DNA from: Christensenella sp. UBA5327
Lineage (GTDB): Bacteria; Bacillota; Clostridia; Christensenellales; Aristaeellaceae
Assembly: GCA_002411105.1 (NCBI GenBank)
Contig: DHQX01000005.1
Coordinates: 42,408 to 87,390 of the forward strand
Direction: 5' to 3'
DNA length: 44,983 nucleotides
The notes beneath the pieces were generated by a model that searched no databases, was not told the origin of the DNA, and worked only from the letters and a program-made list of their open reading frames with translations. Below, in pieces: positions 27,084 to 34,539 of the stretch; the stretch's first letter is position 1, and the number at the start of each line of letters is the position of its first letter. The translations under genes were made by a program, and so were the position numbers.

Positions 27084-28091
27084 TCACGCAATAAGGGGCT
27101 GAATGGCGTTGAAGAAATACCCCACAACAATGATGCCGATGGTGCATATCGCGATAAACACCGCTAACAGCTTGGGCTTGACCGCTTTTCTGAGCATGAT
27201 GAGGGATGGCAGGGACAGGGTGGTGACCGCCATCATAAAGCTTAGGATGCTGCCCAGAAGCGCTCCCTTGGCGTACAGCGCCTCAGCTATCGGGATGGTG
27301 CCGAATATATCCCCATACATGGGGGCACCGATGGCTGTTGCCAGCACCACCCCAAAGGGGTTGTTGCTGCCCAGCACGGTCGCCACCCATTCTTCAGGAA
27401 TCCAGTTATGAATCAGAGCGCCAACGCCCACCCCGATCAGAATATAGGGAATCACCTTTCTGAAAGTGGCCAGCGTCTGGTCACGGGCATAGATGAGGCG
27501 GTCCCGCCGGGAGAGATCAGGCGACTGGATGTTGATGTTTCCCGCCGTCAGGATGAACCCTTCCACATGTTTCTCCATGGATATCTTCTCAATGACCGTA
27601 CCCCCGATCACTGCGATGACCAGCCCCAAAATGACATAGATCACCGCGATTTTCCAGCCGAAAATGCTCATGAGCAGCAGCAGCGAGCCCAGGTCCACCA
27701 TGGGCGAGGAGATGAGAAAGGAAAAAGTCACCCCCAGGGGCAGGCCAGCGCTGGTGAAACCAATGAACAGCGGAATGGATGAGCAGGAGCAAAAAGGCGT
27801 GACCGTGCCCAGGAGGGCCGCCACGGTATTGGCCCCGAGGCCCCGGAATCGCCCCAGGATCTTCCGGCTGCGCTCCGGCGGGAAATAGCTTTGAATATAG
27901 CTGATGGCAAAAATAAGAACGCACAGCAGGATCACGATTTTGATCACGTCATAGACAAAAAACTGCAAGCTGCCCACCCAGCGGTTGGAAGTATCCAGCC
28001 CCAGTGCGGATAAGACAGACCCCACCAACTCATTGAGCCATTTCATGCCCAGCAGCTGCTGCTGGATGAAGTCCCACCATGATTTAAGCAT
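27084..28091 (-). CDS. Permease of the ArsP/YraQ (DUF318) family
   Basis: 335 aa with about eight to ten membrane helices in two halves. The first half carries the hallmark TPFCSCSSIPLFIGFTSAG, the conserved Cys motif of the family; the second half repeats the theme with IGAPMYGDIFGTIPIAEAL. Homologues include ArsP, which exports trivalent organoarsenicals, and uncharacterised YraQ permeases. Position between arsR and arsC supports arsenic efflux; no arsB or acr3 gene is present in the cassette, so this is the only candidate exporter here. Start at 28091 fixed by GGGAGG 4 nt upstream; the open frame to 28232 overlaps arsR and is not used. Confidence 0.9.
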   Translation of the reverse strand: MLKSWWDFIQQQLLGMKWLNELVGSVLSALGLDTSNRWVGSLQFFVYDVIKIVILLCVLIFAISYIQSYFPPERSRKILGRFRGLGANTVAALLGTVTPFCSCSSIPLFIGFTSAGLPLGVTFSFLISSPMVDLGSLLLLMSIFGWKIAVIYVILGLVIAVIGGTVIEKISMEKHVEGFILTAGNINIQSPDLSRRDRLIYARDQTLATFRKVIPYILIGVGVGALIHNWIPEEWVATVLGSNNPFGVVLATAIGAPMYGDIFGTIPIAEALYAKGALLGSILSFMMAVTTLSLPSLIMLRKAVKPKLLAVFIAICTIGIIVVGYFFNAIQPLIA

Positions 28092-28110
28092 ATATCCTCC
28101 CTGCAAGGGT

Positions 28111-28410
28111 TTATTGACAGGTGTTGTTCTCTCCCACTGGCGTGCAGGAAAGCCCGCTGACAAAAGCCTTAAACGCGCCCAGGGTCTGGCAGTTGATGGC
28201 ATAATAGCTCCATTTGCCTTCCCGGCGCACATCCACCAGGCCGCACTCCGTCAGGTTTTTCATATGGTATGACAGGGTGGGCTGGGTGATGTCAAAAGCC
28301 TCCAGCAGCTTGCAGGCGCATTTCTCCCCATCCGCCAGCATCTGAATGATCTGCAGCCGGTTGTCATCGCTCAGGCTCTTGCAGATCAGCGCCGCATCCA
28401 TTGCGTTCAT
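28111..28410 (-). CDS. arsR: ArsR/SmtB family metalloregulator
   Basis: 99 aa winged-helix repressor. The alpha3 metal site reads EKCACKLLEAF (Cys31, Cys33), as in arsenic sensors of the CxC type; the recognition helix is ITQPTLSYHMKNL. Two more cysteines occur near the C-terminus (LSCTPVGENNTC) and might provide a third thiolate. It represses the cassette until arsenite or a similar soft metal binds. AAGGGGGG precedes the ATG at 28410, with a second Met 3 codons on. The promoter and a perfect dyad operator lie just upstream. First gene of the ars operon. Confidence 0.94.
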   Translation of the reverse strand: MNAMDAALICKSLSDDNRLQIIQMLADGEKCACKLLEAFDITQPTLSYHMKNLTECGLVDVRREGKWSYYAINCQTLGAFKAFVSGLSCTPVGENNTCQ

Positions 28411-28426
28411 CCCGCCACCCCCCCTT

Positions 28427-28480
28427 GCATAGAGAATCATCTATGCGACATAATATACCCTCTGCATGAAGGGCTGTCAA
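28427..28480 (-). promoter_or_regulatory. ars promoter with ArsR operator dyad
   Basis: Minus strand: TTGACA (28475-28480), 17 bp, TATATT (28452-28457). A perfect dyad GCATAGA-N6-TCTATGC (28427-28446) covers the predicted start site near 28445, as expected for an ArsR-type operator. Confidence 0.88.
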
Positions 28481-28506
28481 TGGGTTATTCTGATCACACA
28501 AAACAC

Positions 28507-28538
28507 CAAGGGGGCTTCCGCTAGCGGAAGCCCCCTTG
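28507..28538 (-). terminator. Intrinsic terminator after the flavin reductase gene
   Basis: A perfect 32-bp palindrome centred at 28522/28523 (arm CAAGGGGGCTTCCGCT); on the minus strand it is followed by GTGTTTTG. It ends the reductase transcript (stop 28563) before the ars promoter. Confidence 0.85.
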
Positions 28539-28562
28539 ACCAAAAAGATACATGACCGTGTT

Positions 28563-30455
28563 TTACTTTTTCAACACTGCCGATTCTCCGGCGATACGAC
28601 CAAACACCACCGTGTCTGGCACTGCGTTTCCGCCTAAGCGGTTGGCGCCATGAATGCCGCCAGTGACTTCTCCCGCTGCGTAAAGCCCCGGGACGGGATT
28701 GCCTTCTTCATTGAGCACACGGGCCTGGGTATCGATTTTCAGGCCGCCCATGGTGTGATGAACAGTGGGCACGCGGATTGACGCGTAAAAGGGCGGCTTG
28801 TCAAAGGGATCCTGCATGAGTTTTTTGCCCATCGGGTCAGGGCCCTCGCCTGCCACAGCACGGTTGTATTCGGCCACCGCCGCTTTCAGGTTTTCGGCCT
28901 CAACCCCCATGTTCTGGGCCAACTCATCCAGGGTTTCCCCTTTCACGGCAGTGCCGCTCTTGACCAGTTCGCCAATGGTCTCGTTGAAGTCATCCTTAAC
29001 GTCCTCATTGTAGTATTCATGGGCATCATGCAGGATGAACATTTTCTGTTCAGGCTGCGCCAGAAGGCCTTTGGTCAGGTTATCGCGCCGCTCATCCTCC
29101 GCCACAAAGCGCTTGCCTTCCAAGTTGATAAACAGCTGATTCGCCGCATTGATAGAGATATTGCCCGCCATTCCCCCGGTGACCGGATGACCAACCGGCA
29201 GAAGCTGAATCCACTCCATGCCCTCAAGCGCTGCACCCGCCGCCAGGGCCATGGCGATGCCATCGCCTGTTGCGCTGACAGAATTGGTGGAGTTAAGCCC
29301 TTTCAAATTCCCCCAGTGCTTATCATAGTTAAGAACCATCTCGTTGTTGCGCGCAAAGCCACCCGTGGTAATGATGACGCCATTATTTGCTTTCAAAGTA
29401 TAGGCATCGCTATCGGACTTCGCTTTGACGCCAACCACGCGACCATCCTCAACTATCAGCTCATCCGCGCGGGTATTCATTAGAATTTCAGTTTTGCCAG
29501 AGTCATTCAAAAAAGCCACGTAGGCTTCGATGGGCCCAGTCACCAATGGTTTAACAAATTGGTGTGTGCGCTGCCAGAGGGCACCCGTCACTGTCGCCAC
29601 TTCGTCCCGGAAATCAACACCCAGTTCTTCAAGCCAGGCAATGGACTGTTCCGCGCCTTCGGTCAAGGTCAAAATCAAGTCCAAATTGCCCACATAATCC
29701 CCGCCGCGATAGGTCTGAAGCGCGTGCAAGGTGGGGCTGTCAAACACATATGTAGCGCCACTGGCCTTATAGGCGTCCACTTCCTTTTGCAGCTGGGCCA
29801 TCAGCTCCTTATGACGGTCATTGCGCGGCTCCTGGGTTGCAAAGCTTTCAATTTGCGATATCAGTTCGGGCCGCATGGTATGGGCCTGCTGGCGTTTGTC
29901 GTCAACCGCGTTGTACTGGCCACCCGCCATAATCGTAGAACCGCCAAGGGTGCTCATTTTTTCTACCACAATCACACTCTCAGCGCCATTTTGAATGGCA
30001 GACACAGCAGCAGCCAAACCTGCGCCGCCCCCACCGACAATGATAACATCCGCTTGTTTGCTGACCTGGGCCAACTCAGTCTGCTCGATCTTCACATCCG
30101 CCATAAAGGCATTGATATTTGCGCCTGCTGCCTCAAGGGCTTGCTTGGCAGCTTCTATAATCGCGGTAGAAGTAACGGTAGCGCCGGCAACCGCATCTAC
30201 TTTCAGGGACTGATGCGCCACGATGGCCTCGGGAATTTTTGCCAATGCCGCGTCAGAAATACCGGCCGTTTCAGTATGGTTTTTAACAACCACACTGAGG
30301 ATTTTGGAGTCATCCACTTCTACTTCCACAGTCATCAAGTCGTGAATGCCCTGTGCCTGCCCAGTATAGGTGCCCGGCTTTAGCGCAGCAAACGCGCTGG
30401 CCACACCGCTTAGCAAAAGCACCACACACATAAGCAGAGTAATGGTCCGTTTCAT
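28563..30455 (-). CDS. Exported FMN/FAD flavin reductase (fumarate/urocanate reductase-like), substrate uncertain
   Basis: 630 aa. Signal peptide (1 to about 23), FMN-binding domain (about 25-112) with flavinylation motif DAVAGATVTS (Thr93, ApbE-type covalent FMN), then a flavocytochrome-c-type FAD domain (ADVIIVGGGGAGLAAAVSA). Of the fumarate-reductase active-site residues, the acid Arg is present (ERRDN, Arg457), as are HHTMGG (His566/567) and GGIHGANRLGGNA (Arg606), but the substrate-binding His of QAHPT is Leu419 (IQLLPV). So it probably reduces an alpha,beta-unsaturated acid other than fumarate, as an extracellular terminal electron acceptor pathway. No heme domain. Start fixed by GGAGG before 30455. 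Own promoter and terminator; lies just beyond the tnaA-transporter operon. Base composition seems slightly less GC-rich than its neighbours. Confidence 0.9.
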   Translation of the reverse strand: MKRTITLLMCVVLLLSGVASAFAALKPGTYTGQAQGIHDLMTVEVEVDDSKILSVVVKNHTETAGISDAALAKIPEAIVAHQSLKVDAVAGATVTSTAIIEAAKQALEAAGANINAFMADVKIEQTELAQVSKQADVIIVGGGGAGLAAAVSAIQNGAESVIVVEKMSTLGGSTIMAGGQYNAVDDKRQQAHTMRPELISQIESFATQEPRNDRHKELMAQLQKEVDAYKASGATYVFDSPTLHALQTYRGGDYVGNLDLILTLTEGAEQSIAWLEELGVDFRDEVATVTGALWQRTHQFVKPLVTGPIEAYVAFLNDSGKTEILMNTRADELIVEDGRVVGVKAKSDSDAYTLKANNGVIITTGGFARNNEMVLNYDKHWGNLKGLNSTNSVSATGDGIAMALAAGAALEGMEWIQLLPVGHPVTGGMAGNISINAANQLFINLEGKRFVAEDERRDNLTKGLLAQPEQKMFILHDAHEYYNEDVKDDFNETIGELVKSGTAVKGETLDELAQNMGVEAENLKAAVAEYNRAVAGEGPDPMGKKLMQDPFDKPPFYASIRVPTVHHTMGGLKIDTQARVLNEEGNPVPGLYAAGEVTGGIHGANRLGGNAVPDTVVFGRIAGESAVLKK

Positions 30456-30483
30456 ACAGATACCTCCAGTTTTTGATACTGCA

Positions 30484-30512
30484 ATTCTATACCGATCGCT
30501 TAAAAAAGGCAA
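30484..30512 (-). promoter_or_regulatory. Promoter of the flavin reductase gene
   Basis: Minus strand: TTGCCT (30507-30512), 17 bp, TAGAAT (30484-30489); start near 30477, leader about 22 nt. Confidence 0.6.
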
Positions 30513-30582
30513 ACTCTATAAACGCCGTATCCGCGCACTTTCGCGAGCATTTTCACTTTGTTTCCATTGAATGTGATTCTAA

Positions 30583-30617
30583 TAAAACAGGGACTGGATG
30601 CATGCTCATCCAGTCCC
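30583..30617 (-). terminator. Intrinsic terminator of the tnaA-transporter operon
   Basis: Perfect 11-bp stem GGGACTGGATG (30590-30600) with 30607-30617, 6-nt loop, followed on the minus strand by TGTTTTATT. Lies 22 bp beyond the transporter stop. Confidence 0.88.
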
Positions 30618-30639
30618 AAGGGCTATTTCACCAATCTCT

Positions 30640-32013
30640 TTATCCAATGCCACCCCAGGCGGCGCCAACGACAAGCACGATAACAGCCAACACACAGTAG
30701 ACGAACTTGGACAAGGGCATAATCCAGGCGGGCAGCGGCTTGCTGCGGCCTTTTTGCAGTTCGTCCCTGACGGCCTTGTCGCCGTAGATCCAGAAGAAGA
30801 TGATGCCGGCCATGGCAGCGCCCAAGGGGCAGACATAGATGGACACCGCGTCCATCCAGGGCTCGATGATGCCCTGAATGAGGGTGGCCACGATGATGCC
30901 AACGCCGCCGATGGTGAGGCAAGCCTTGACACGATCCAGGCCGAACTTCTCCTGCAGGGTGGCGATGGGCGCCTCGAAGAGGTTGATGAGGGAGGTCATG
31001 CCAGCAAAGAGCACCGCCACAAAGAAGACGATGACCACGATGCTGCCGCCAGGCATGCCGTTAAACAGGTTGGGCAGGAAGATGAACATCAGGCCCGGGC
31101 CGCCCTGATCCAGCTGGACACCGGTGGTGGCCATGGCGGGGATGATGACAAAAGCGGCCAGAATAGCGGCCAGGGTGTCGAAGATGGCCACATTGCGGGC
31201 GGCGCTTGGGATGTCCTCCCCGTCGCCCAGGTAGGAGCCATAGATCAAGGTGCCGTTGCCGGCGATGGACAGGGAGAAGAAAGCCTGGCCCATGGCATAT
31301 ATCCATACCCGAGGATCCTTCCAGCCCTCAATGTTAAAGGAGAAGATGTACTTGTACCCATCAGAAGCACCGGGCTGGAAAGCCACATAGATGCCCAGGC
31401 CCAGGAACAGGAAGAAGAACAGCGGCATCATGATTTTGTTGGCTTTCTCAATGCCGTTGCCAATGCCGAAGATGAGAATGGCAAAGCAGACAATAAGGCC
31501 TATCCACAGCCACATGTTGTTGCCAAAAGCGGTGGCGGTACCACCAAAGGCGGCCCCCAGCGCGGGCACGCCGCCGGTCATGGTGCCTTCAATGTCCACC
31601 ATGGGCGGGTTCAGGGTGGCGCCGGTGAATGCGCCAAAGGTGTATTTCATGATCCAGCCCACCACCACCGAGTAGCCAATCGCCAGCGCCAGAGAACCCA
31701 GCACCGGGATCAGGCCCAGGCCTTCGCCGACTCTGGGGTTCAGCCCGCGGTTTTTGAAGGCCTTGCCAAACGCGCCGATGGGGCCGGAGCGGGTGCCCCG
31801 CCCAAAGCCCATCTCACCGATGACGCCGGAGGAAGCGATGAGGAAGACGAAGATGAAATAAGGGATCAGGAAGGTGCCGCCTCCGTACTTGGAGACGCGC
31901 TGGGGGAACATCCAGATGTTCCCCATCCCCACTGCGGAGCCGATACAGGCCAGGATAAAGCCCCATTTGCTGCGAAACCCGTCGCGCGCTGCGGGTGCCT
32001 TGTCATTGGTCAT
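30640..32013 (-). CDS. Sodium-dependent amino acid transporter (NSS/SNF family), probable tryptophan transporter
   Basis: 457 aa, about 11 membrane helices, the bacterial NSS size. Helix 1 has the unwound sodium/substrate motif GSAVGMGNIWMFPQRV, and helix 6 the IYAMGQAFFSLSIAGNG region. Members import amino acids with Na+; the family includes the tryptophan transporter TnaT of Symbiobacterium, which is likewise encoded with tryptophanase. Starts 30 nt after the tnaA stop with AAAGGTGG upstream, no promoter between, terminator after its stop: so tnaA and this gene form one operon and tryptophan is the likely substrate (inference from context; tyrosine is possible). Confidence 0.93.
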   Translation of the reverse strand: MTNDKAPAARDGFRSKWGFILACIGSAVGMGNIWMFPQRVSKYGGGTFLIPYFIFVFLIASSGVIGEMGFGRGTRSGPIGAFGKAFKNRGLNPRVGEGLGLIPVLGSLALAIGYSVVVGWIMKYTFGAFTGATLNPPMVDIEGTMTGGVPALGAAFGGTATAFGNNMWLWIGLIVCFAILIFGIGNGIEKANKIMMPLFFFLFLGLGIYVAFQPGASDGYKYIFSFNIEGWKDPRVWIYAMGQAFFSLSIAGNGTLIYGSYLGDGEDIPSAARNVAIFDTLAAILAAFVIIPAMATTGVQLDQGGPGLMFIFLPNLFNGMPGGSIVVIVFFVAVLFAGMTSLINLFEAPIATLQEKFGLDRVKACLTIGGVGIIVATLIQGIIEPWMDAVSIYVCPLGAAMAGIIFFWIYGDKAVRDELQKGRSKPLPAWIMPLSKFVYCVLAVIVLVVGAAWGGIG

Positions 32014-32043
32014 AGGGTGGTTCCACCTTTCATTAATATGAGG

Positions 32044-33432
32044 TTAACCTTCTATGGGTTCCAAAGATGCCTGGAAGTGGCGCAGGATGGGCGGCTCCCA
32101 GGTGATGCGGTAGCCGCGCCTGATGTCCTGGCGGCGTTTCCACACATTGTTGATGCCTTCGATCACCATGTCGTAGTGGCTCTGGGTGTAGACGCGCCGC
32201 GGGATGGCCAGGCGGGTGAACTCGTTGATGGACTTGATCTGCTCCCCGGTGTCCGGGTCGTTGCCCATCATGTAGGAGCCGATGTCACAAGTCCTCAGGC
32301 CGCATTCCTTATACAGCTCGATGGCCAGCACCTGGCCGGGGAACTCGGTATAGGGCAGCTGGGGATAAAACCTGGCCGCGTCCAGGAAGATACCATGGCC
32401 GCCCGCCGGCGCCTGATAGGGGATGCCCAGCTCGTCCAGGCAGGCGCCAAAGTATTCCATGGTGCCCAGCCGGTAACGCAGCCAATCCTCATCCAGGCCC
32501 TCATACAGGCCCACAGCCAGCGCCTCCAGGTCGCGCCCATTCAGGCCGCCATAGGTGTAGAAGCCTTCAAAGGAGATGCAATTGGCCTTAACCTTCAGGA
32601 TGTAGGGGGCATTCTCGTCCCGCACGCCGATCAGGCCGCCCATGTTCACGATGGTGTCTTTCTTGGCACTCATGGTGAAGGTGTCCGCCAGGTCAAAGAA
32701 GGCGCGGGTGATGTCCTTGATGGACATATCCTTGCAAGCCTCCTCGCGCAGCTTCACAAACATGGCGTTTTCAGCATAGCGGGCGGCATCGATGTTCAGG
32801 TGGATCTTGTACTTTTTGCAGATCGCCGCGGTTTCCTTCATGTTCTGAAGGGAGACAGGCTGGCCGCCGGCGGAGTTGTTGGTGATGGTCATCACCACCA
32901 TGCCGATGTTTTCCGGCCCCTTCTCCAGGATGATCTCCTCCATCCGCTTTACGTCCATGTTGCCCTTAAAGGGCGCGCGCAGCTGGGAGTCAGCCGCCTG
33001 GGGGTTGCAGGCTTCCAGGCAGCGGGCGCCGGCCAGCTCCACATGGGCGCGGGTGGTGTCAAAAAAGAGGTTGGCGATGGCGAACTTGCCAGGCGTGAGG
33101 AAAGCGGGGAAGAGCACCTTCTCCGCCGCGCGTCCCTGATGCACAGGCTGGATGAAGCCGTAGCCAAAGATGTCCTTGGCGGCATCGATGAGTTTGAAAT
33201 AGCTCTTGCCCCCGGCATAGGCCTCGTCCCCCAGCATGAGGGCGGCCCACTGCTGGTCGCTCATGGCGTTGGTGCCCGAATCGGTGAGGGTATCCACATA
33301 CACGTCCTCACCCCTCAGGCGGAAGGTGTTGTAGCTGGCTTCTTTGATGGCTTTTTCACGGTCTTCACGGGTGGTCATCTTGATGGGCTCGACCATTTTG
33401 ATACGGTACGGTTCGGGGATGAATTTAGGCAT
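32044..33432 (-). CDS. tnaA: Tryptophanase (PLP-dependent beta-eliminating lyase)
   Basis: 462 aa, family-typical. The PLP lysine is Lys258 in FTMSAKKDT; other hallmarks are LTDSGTNAMS, HQGRAAE and TITNNSAGGQPVS. It splits L-tryptophan to indole, pyruvate and ammonia. The rival, tyrosine phenol-lyase, is unlikely: its Thr, Arg and Phe specificity residues correspond here to Asp125 (FFDTT), Ile384 (CDIGSY) and His452 (LRHFQ), all as in E. coli TnaA. Of two near starts, ATG 33432 has 8-nt spacing from AAGGAG, the ATG at 33438 only 2. Followed by the NSS transporter in one operon. Leader of nearly 190 nt with palindromic operator over the -10, and a possible regulatory peptide; divergent from a YheO-type regulator. 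Confidence 0.93.
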   Translation of the reverse strand: MPKFIPEPYRIKMVEPIKMTTREDREKAIKEASYNTFRLRGEDVYVDTLTDSGTNAMSDQQWAALMLGDEAYAGGKSYFKLIDAAKDIFGYGFIQPVHQGRAAEKVLFPAFLTPGKFAIANLFFDTTRAHVELAGARCLEACNPQAADSQLRAPFKGNMDVKRMEEIILEKGPENIGMVVMTITNNSAGGQPVSLQNMKETAAICKKYKIHLNIDAARYAENAMFVKLREEACKDMSIKDITRAFFDLADTFTMSAKKDTIVNMGGLIGVRDENAPYILKVKANCISFEGFYTYGGLNGRDLEALAVGLYEGLDEDWLRYRLGTMEYFGACLDELGIPYQAPAGGHGIFLDAARFYPQLPYTEFPGQVLAIELYKECGLRTCDIGSYMMGNDPDTGEQIKSINEFTRLAIPRRVYTQSHYDMVIEGINNVWKRRQDIRRGYRITWEPPILRHFQASLEPIEG

Positions 33433-33434
33433 TT

Positions 33435-33566
33435 TCATTTCTCCTTATTTTTCATCATGCCCCGGTCGTCGCGATTGTGACAGGCGGACGGCATCGGCTG
33501 TGGACGGGCGTCCGCCCACTCCCAGCCTTTAATCAGAGTGTCCGGCCGGCGCGCCAGCAGGCGCAG
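33435..33566 (-). other. Candidate TnaC-like leader reading frame upstream of tnaA
   Basis: An unusually strong site AAAGGAGGG (AGGAGG at 33573-33578) has no ATG, GTG or TTG at proper distance, but CTG at 33566 is 6 nt away and opens a 43-codon frame. It contains KGWEWADARPQP: Trp+4 Asp and D-x-R-P, resembling the W..D..D-x-R-P arrest signature of E. coli TnaC. The stop TGA overlaps the ATG at 33436-33438. Two mutually exclusive hairpins fall in this region (33483-33490 with 33509-33516, and 33496-33500 with 33523-33527). CTG starts are rare, so this remains a hypothesis. Confidence 0.3.
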
Positions 33567-33618
33567 AGAAACCCTCCTTTCATGTCAGTTTTTGATGTAG
33601 CCGGCAGCGCTCTTAATT

Positions 33619-33654
33619 TGATAATAAATTATCATATCCCGGGTATTCTGTCAA
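33619..33654 (-). promoter_or_regulatory. tnaA promoter with overlapping palindromic operator
   Basis: Minus strand: TTGACA (33649-33654), 17 bp, TAATTT (33626-33631). The palindrome TGATAAT-AA-ATTATCA (33619-33634) covers the -10. Predicted leader of about 187 nt. Confidence 0.65.
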
Positions 33655-33695
33655 TATATTTCTTCGCCCCCCTTCTTTATGTCCGTGTAGCGACA

Positions 33696-33772
33696 TTTTA
33701 TCACATCCCTTGATAATAAATTGTAAAAGTGATAATAAAATATTTGACACCCTTGCATAAAGGGCCTATACT
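33696..33772 (+). promoter_or_regulatory. Regulator promoter with repeated TGATAATAAA boxes
   Basis: TTGACA (33744-33749), 17 bp, TATACT (33767-33772). TGATAATAAA occurs at 33711-33720 and 33730-33739, the latter ending 4 bp before the -35; a TTTTATCA half site is at 33696-33703. A third copy of the box is in the tnaA palindrome at 33619. Candidate sites for the YheO-type regulator. Confidence 0.7.
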
Positions 33773-33809
33773 GCGTAATATTAATTCACATACCTGACGA
33801 GGAGACGCT

Positions 33810-34487
33810 ATGACCGCTGCATTATTCAACCAATTCGCCCGGCTCACCGAGTTTCTGGGGCGCATCCTGGGCCCCTACTATGAAATCGCCCTGCATGACC
33901 TGAAAGATCCGGAGCACAGCCTGATCGCCATCGCCAACAGCCACGTTTCCGGCCGTGCCATCGGTGCCCCGCTGACGGAGGCCGCGGTCAAGTTCATGCA
34001 GGATGACAGCTTTTCCGCCTCAGACTACCGCCTGAACTACACTGGCTTTACCGCCGGGGGCAAAACCCTGCGCTCCTCCACCTTTTTGATCCGTGAGCAG
34101 GGGAAGCCGGTGGGCATGCTGTGCATCAACTTTGATGACAGCAAATTTAAGGCCGTCAGCGAATCCGTCCTGAAGCTCTGCCACCCCGATGCCTTTGTGG
34201 ACAGCAATTTCAAGTTTGACGAGGCCAGGGTGGTTGAGAAAGGCGTTGATGAATATGCGGAGCGCTTCTCCCCGGACAGCGTGTCCGGGGCCATCGCCCG
34301 CTTCATGGCCGAACGGGGTCCAGGCGCTCCGCCGCTTTCCGCTGCCCAGCGCCGCAGGCTTTTGAACCGGCTTGATCAGGAGGGCTTCTTCCGCATGAAG
34401 GGCGCCGTGCAGGAGGCGGCCGCGGTGCTGGGCGTCTCCCAGGCCACCGTCTACCGCACCTTGAGCCAGGCGCGGGAGGAACAATGA
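33810..34487 (+). CDS. YheO/DauR-like transcriptional regulator (PAS-like plus HTH)
   Basis: 225 aa. The N-terminal half is the YheO-type PAS-like ligand domain (FLGRILGPYYEIALHDL, then NSHVSGRAIGAPLT and GKPVGMLCINFD); the C-terminal part is a helix-turn-helix, KGAVQEAAAVLGVSQATVYR. Family members (for example DauR) control amino acid catabolism genes. Divergent from tnaA, with shared A/T-rich repeats in between, so it probably controls tnaA and itself in response to tryptophan or a product; direction of control unknown. GAGGAG lies 5 nt before the ATG. It ends shortly before the T-box promoter. Confidence 0.9.
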   Translation: MTAALFNQFARLTEFLGRILGPYYEIALHDLKDPEHSLIAIANSHVSGRAIGAPLTEAAVKFMQDDSFSASDYRLNYTGFTAGGKTLRSSTFLIREQGKPVGMLCINFDDSKFKAVSESVLKLCHPDAFVDSNFKFDEARVVEKGVDEYAERFSPDSVSGAIARFMAERGPGAPPLSAAQRRRLLNRLDQEGFFRMKGAVQEAAAVLGVSQATVYRTLSQAREEQ

Positions 34488-34503
34488 AAGTGCAGCCTGG
34501 CTT

Positions 34504-34533
34504 TTGACATTTCCCCGGGCAGTGTGTTAGGAT
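34504..34533 (+). promoter_or_regulatory. Promoter of the T-box/trpXYZ transcript
   Basis: TTGACA (34504-34509), 18 bp, TAGGAT (34528-34533) with TGT just before it (extended -10). Start near 34540. The next 300 bases to 34842 hold no gene but the riboswitch. Confidence 0.75.
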
Positions 34534-34539
34534 GCCCGC

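Noticed and set aside
28507..28538. The 32-bp palindrome as a fourth copy of the dispersed repeat
   Set aside because: It lacks the A/T-rich tip and the conserved ACCCC...AAAACTT tail and sits exactly where the reductase transcript should end, so it is an ordinary terminator.
32044..33432. Tyrosine phenol-lyase as identity of the lyase gene
   Set aside because: The three residues that give tyrosine specificity are replaced by the tryptophanase ones (Asp125, Ile384, His452).
30598..33480. A 960-codon open frame on the plus strand opposite tnaA and the transporter
   Set aside because: It is the antisense shadow of two well-supported minus-strand genes in GC-rich DNA; its translation has no recognisable domain and is full of His/Gly/Asp low-complexity sequence.
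33537..33584. A 16-codon ATG frame with one Trp codon in the tnaA leader (starting 33584, minus strand)
   Set aside because: It has no ribosome binding site upstream; the strong AGGAGG lies inside it, 5 nt after its ATG.
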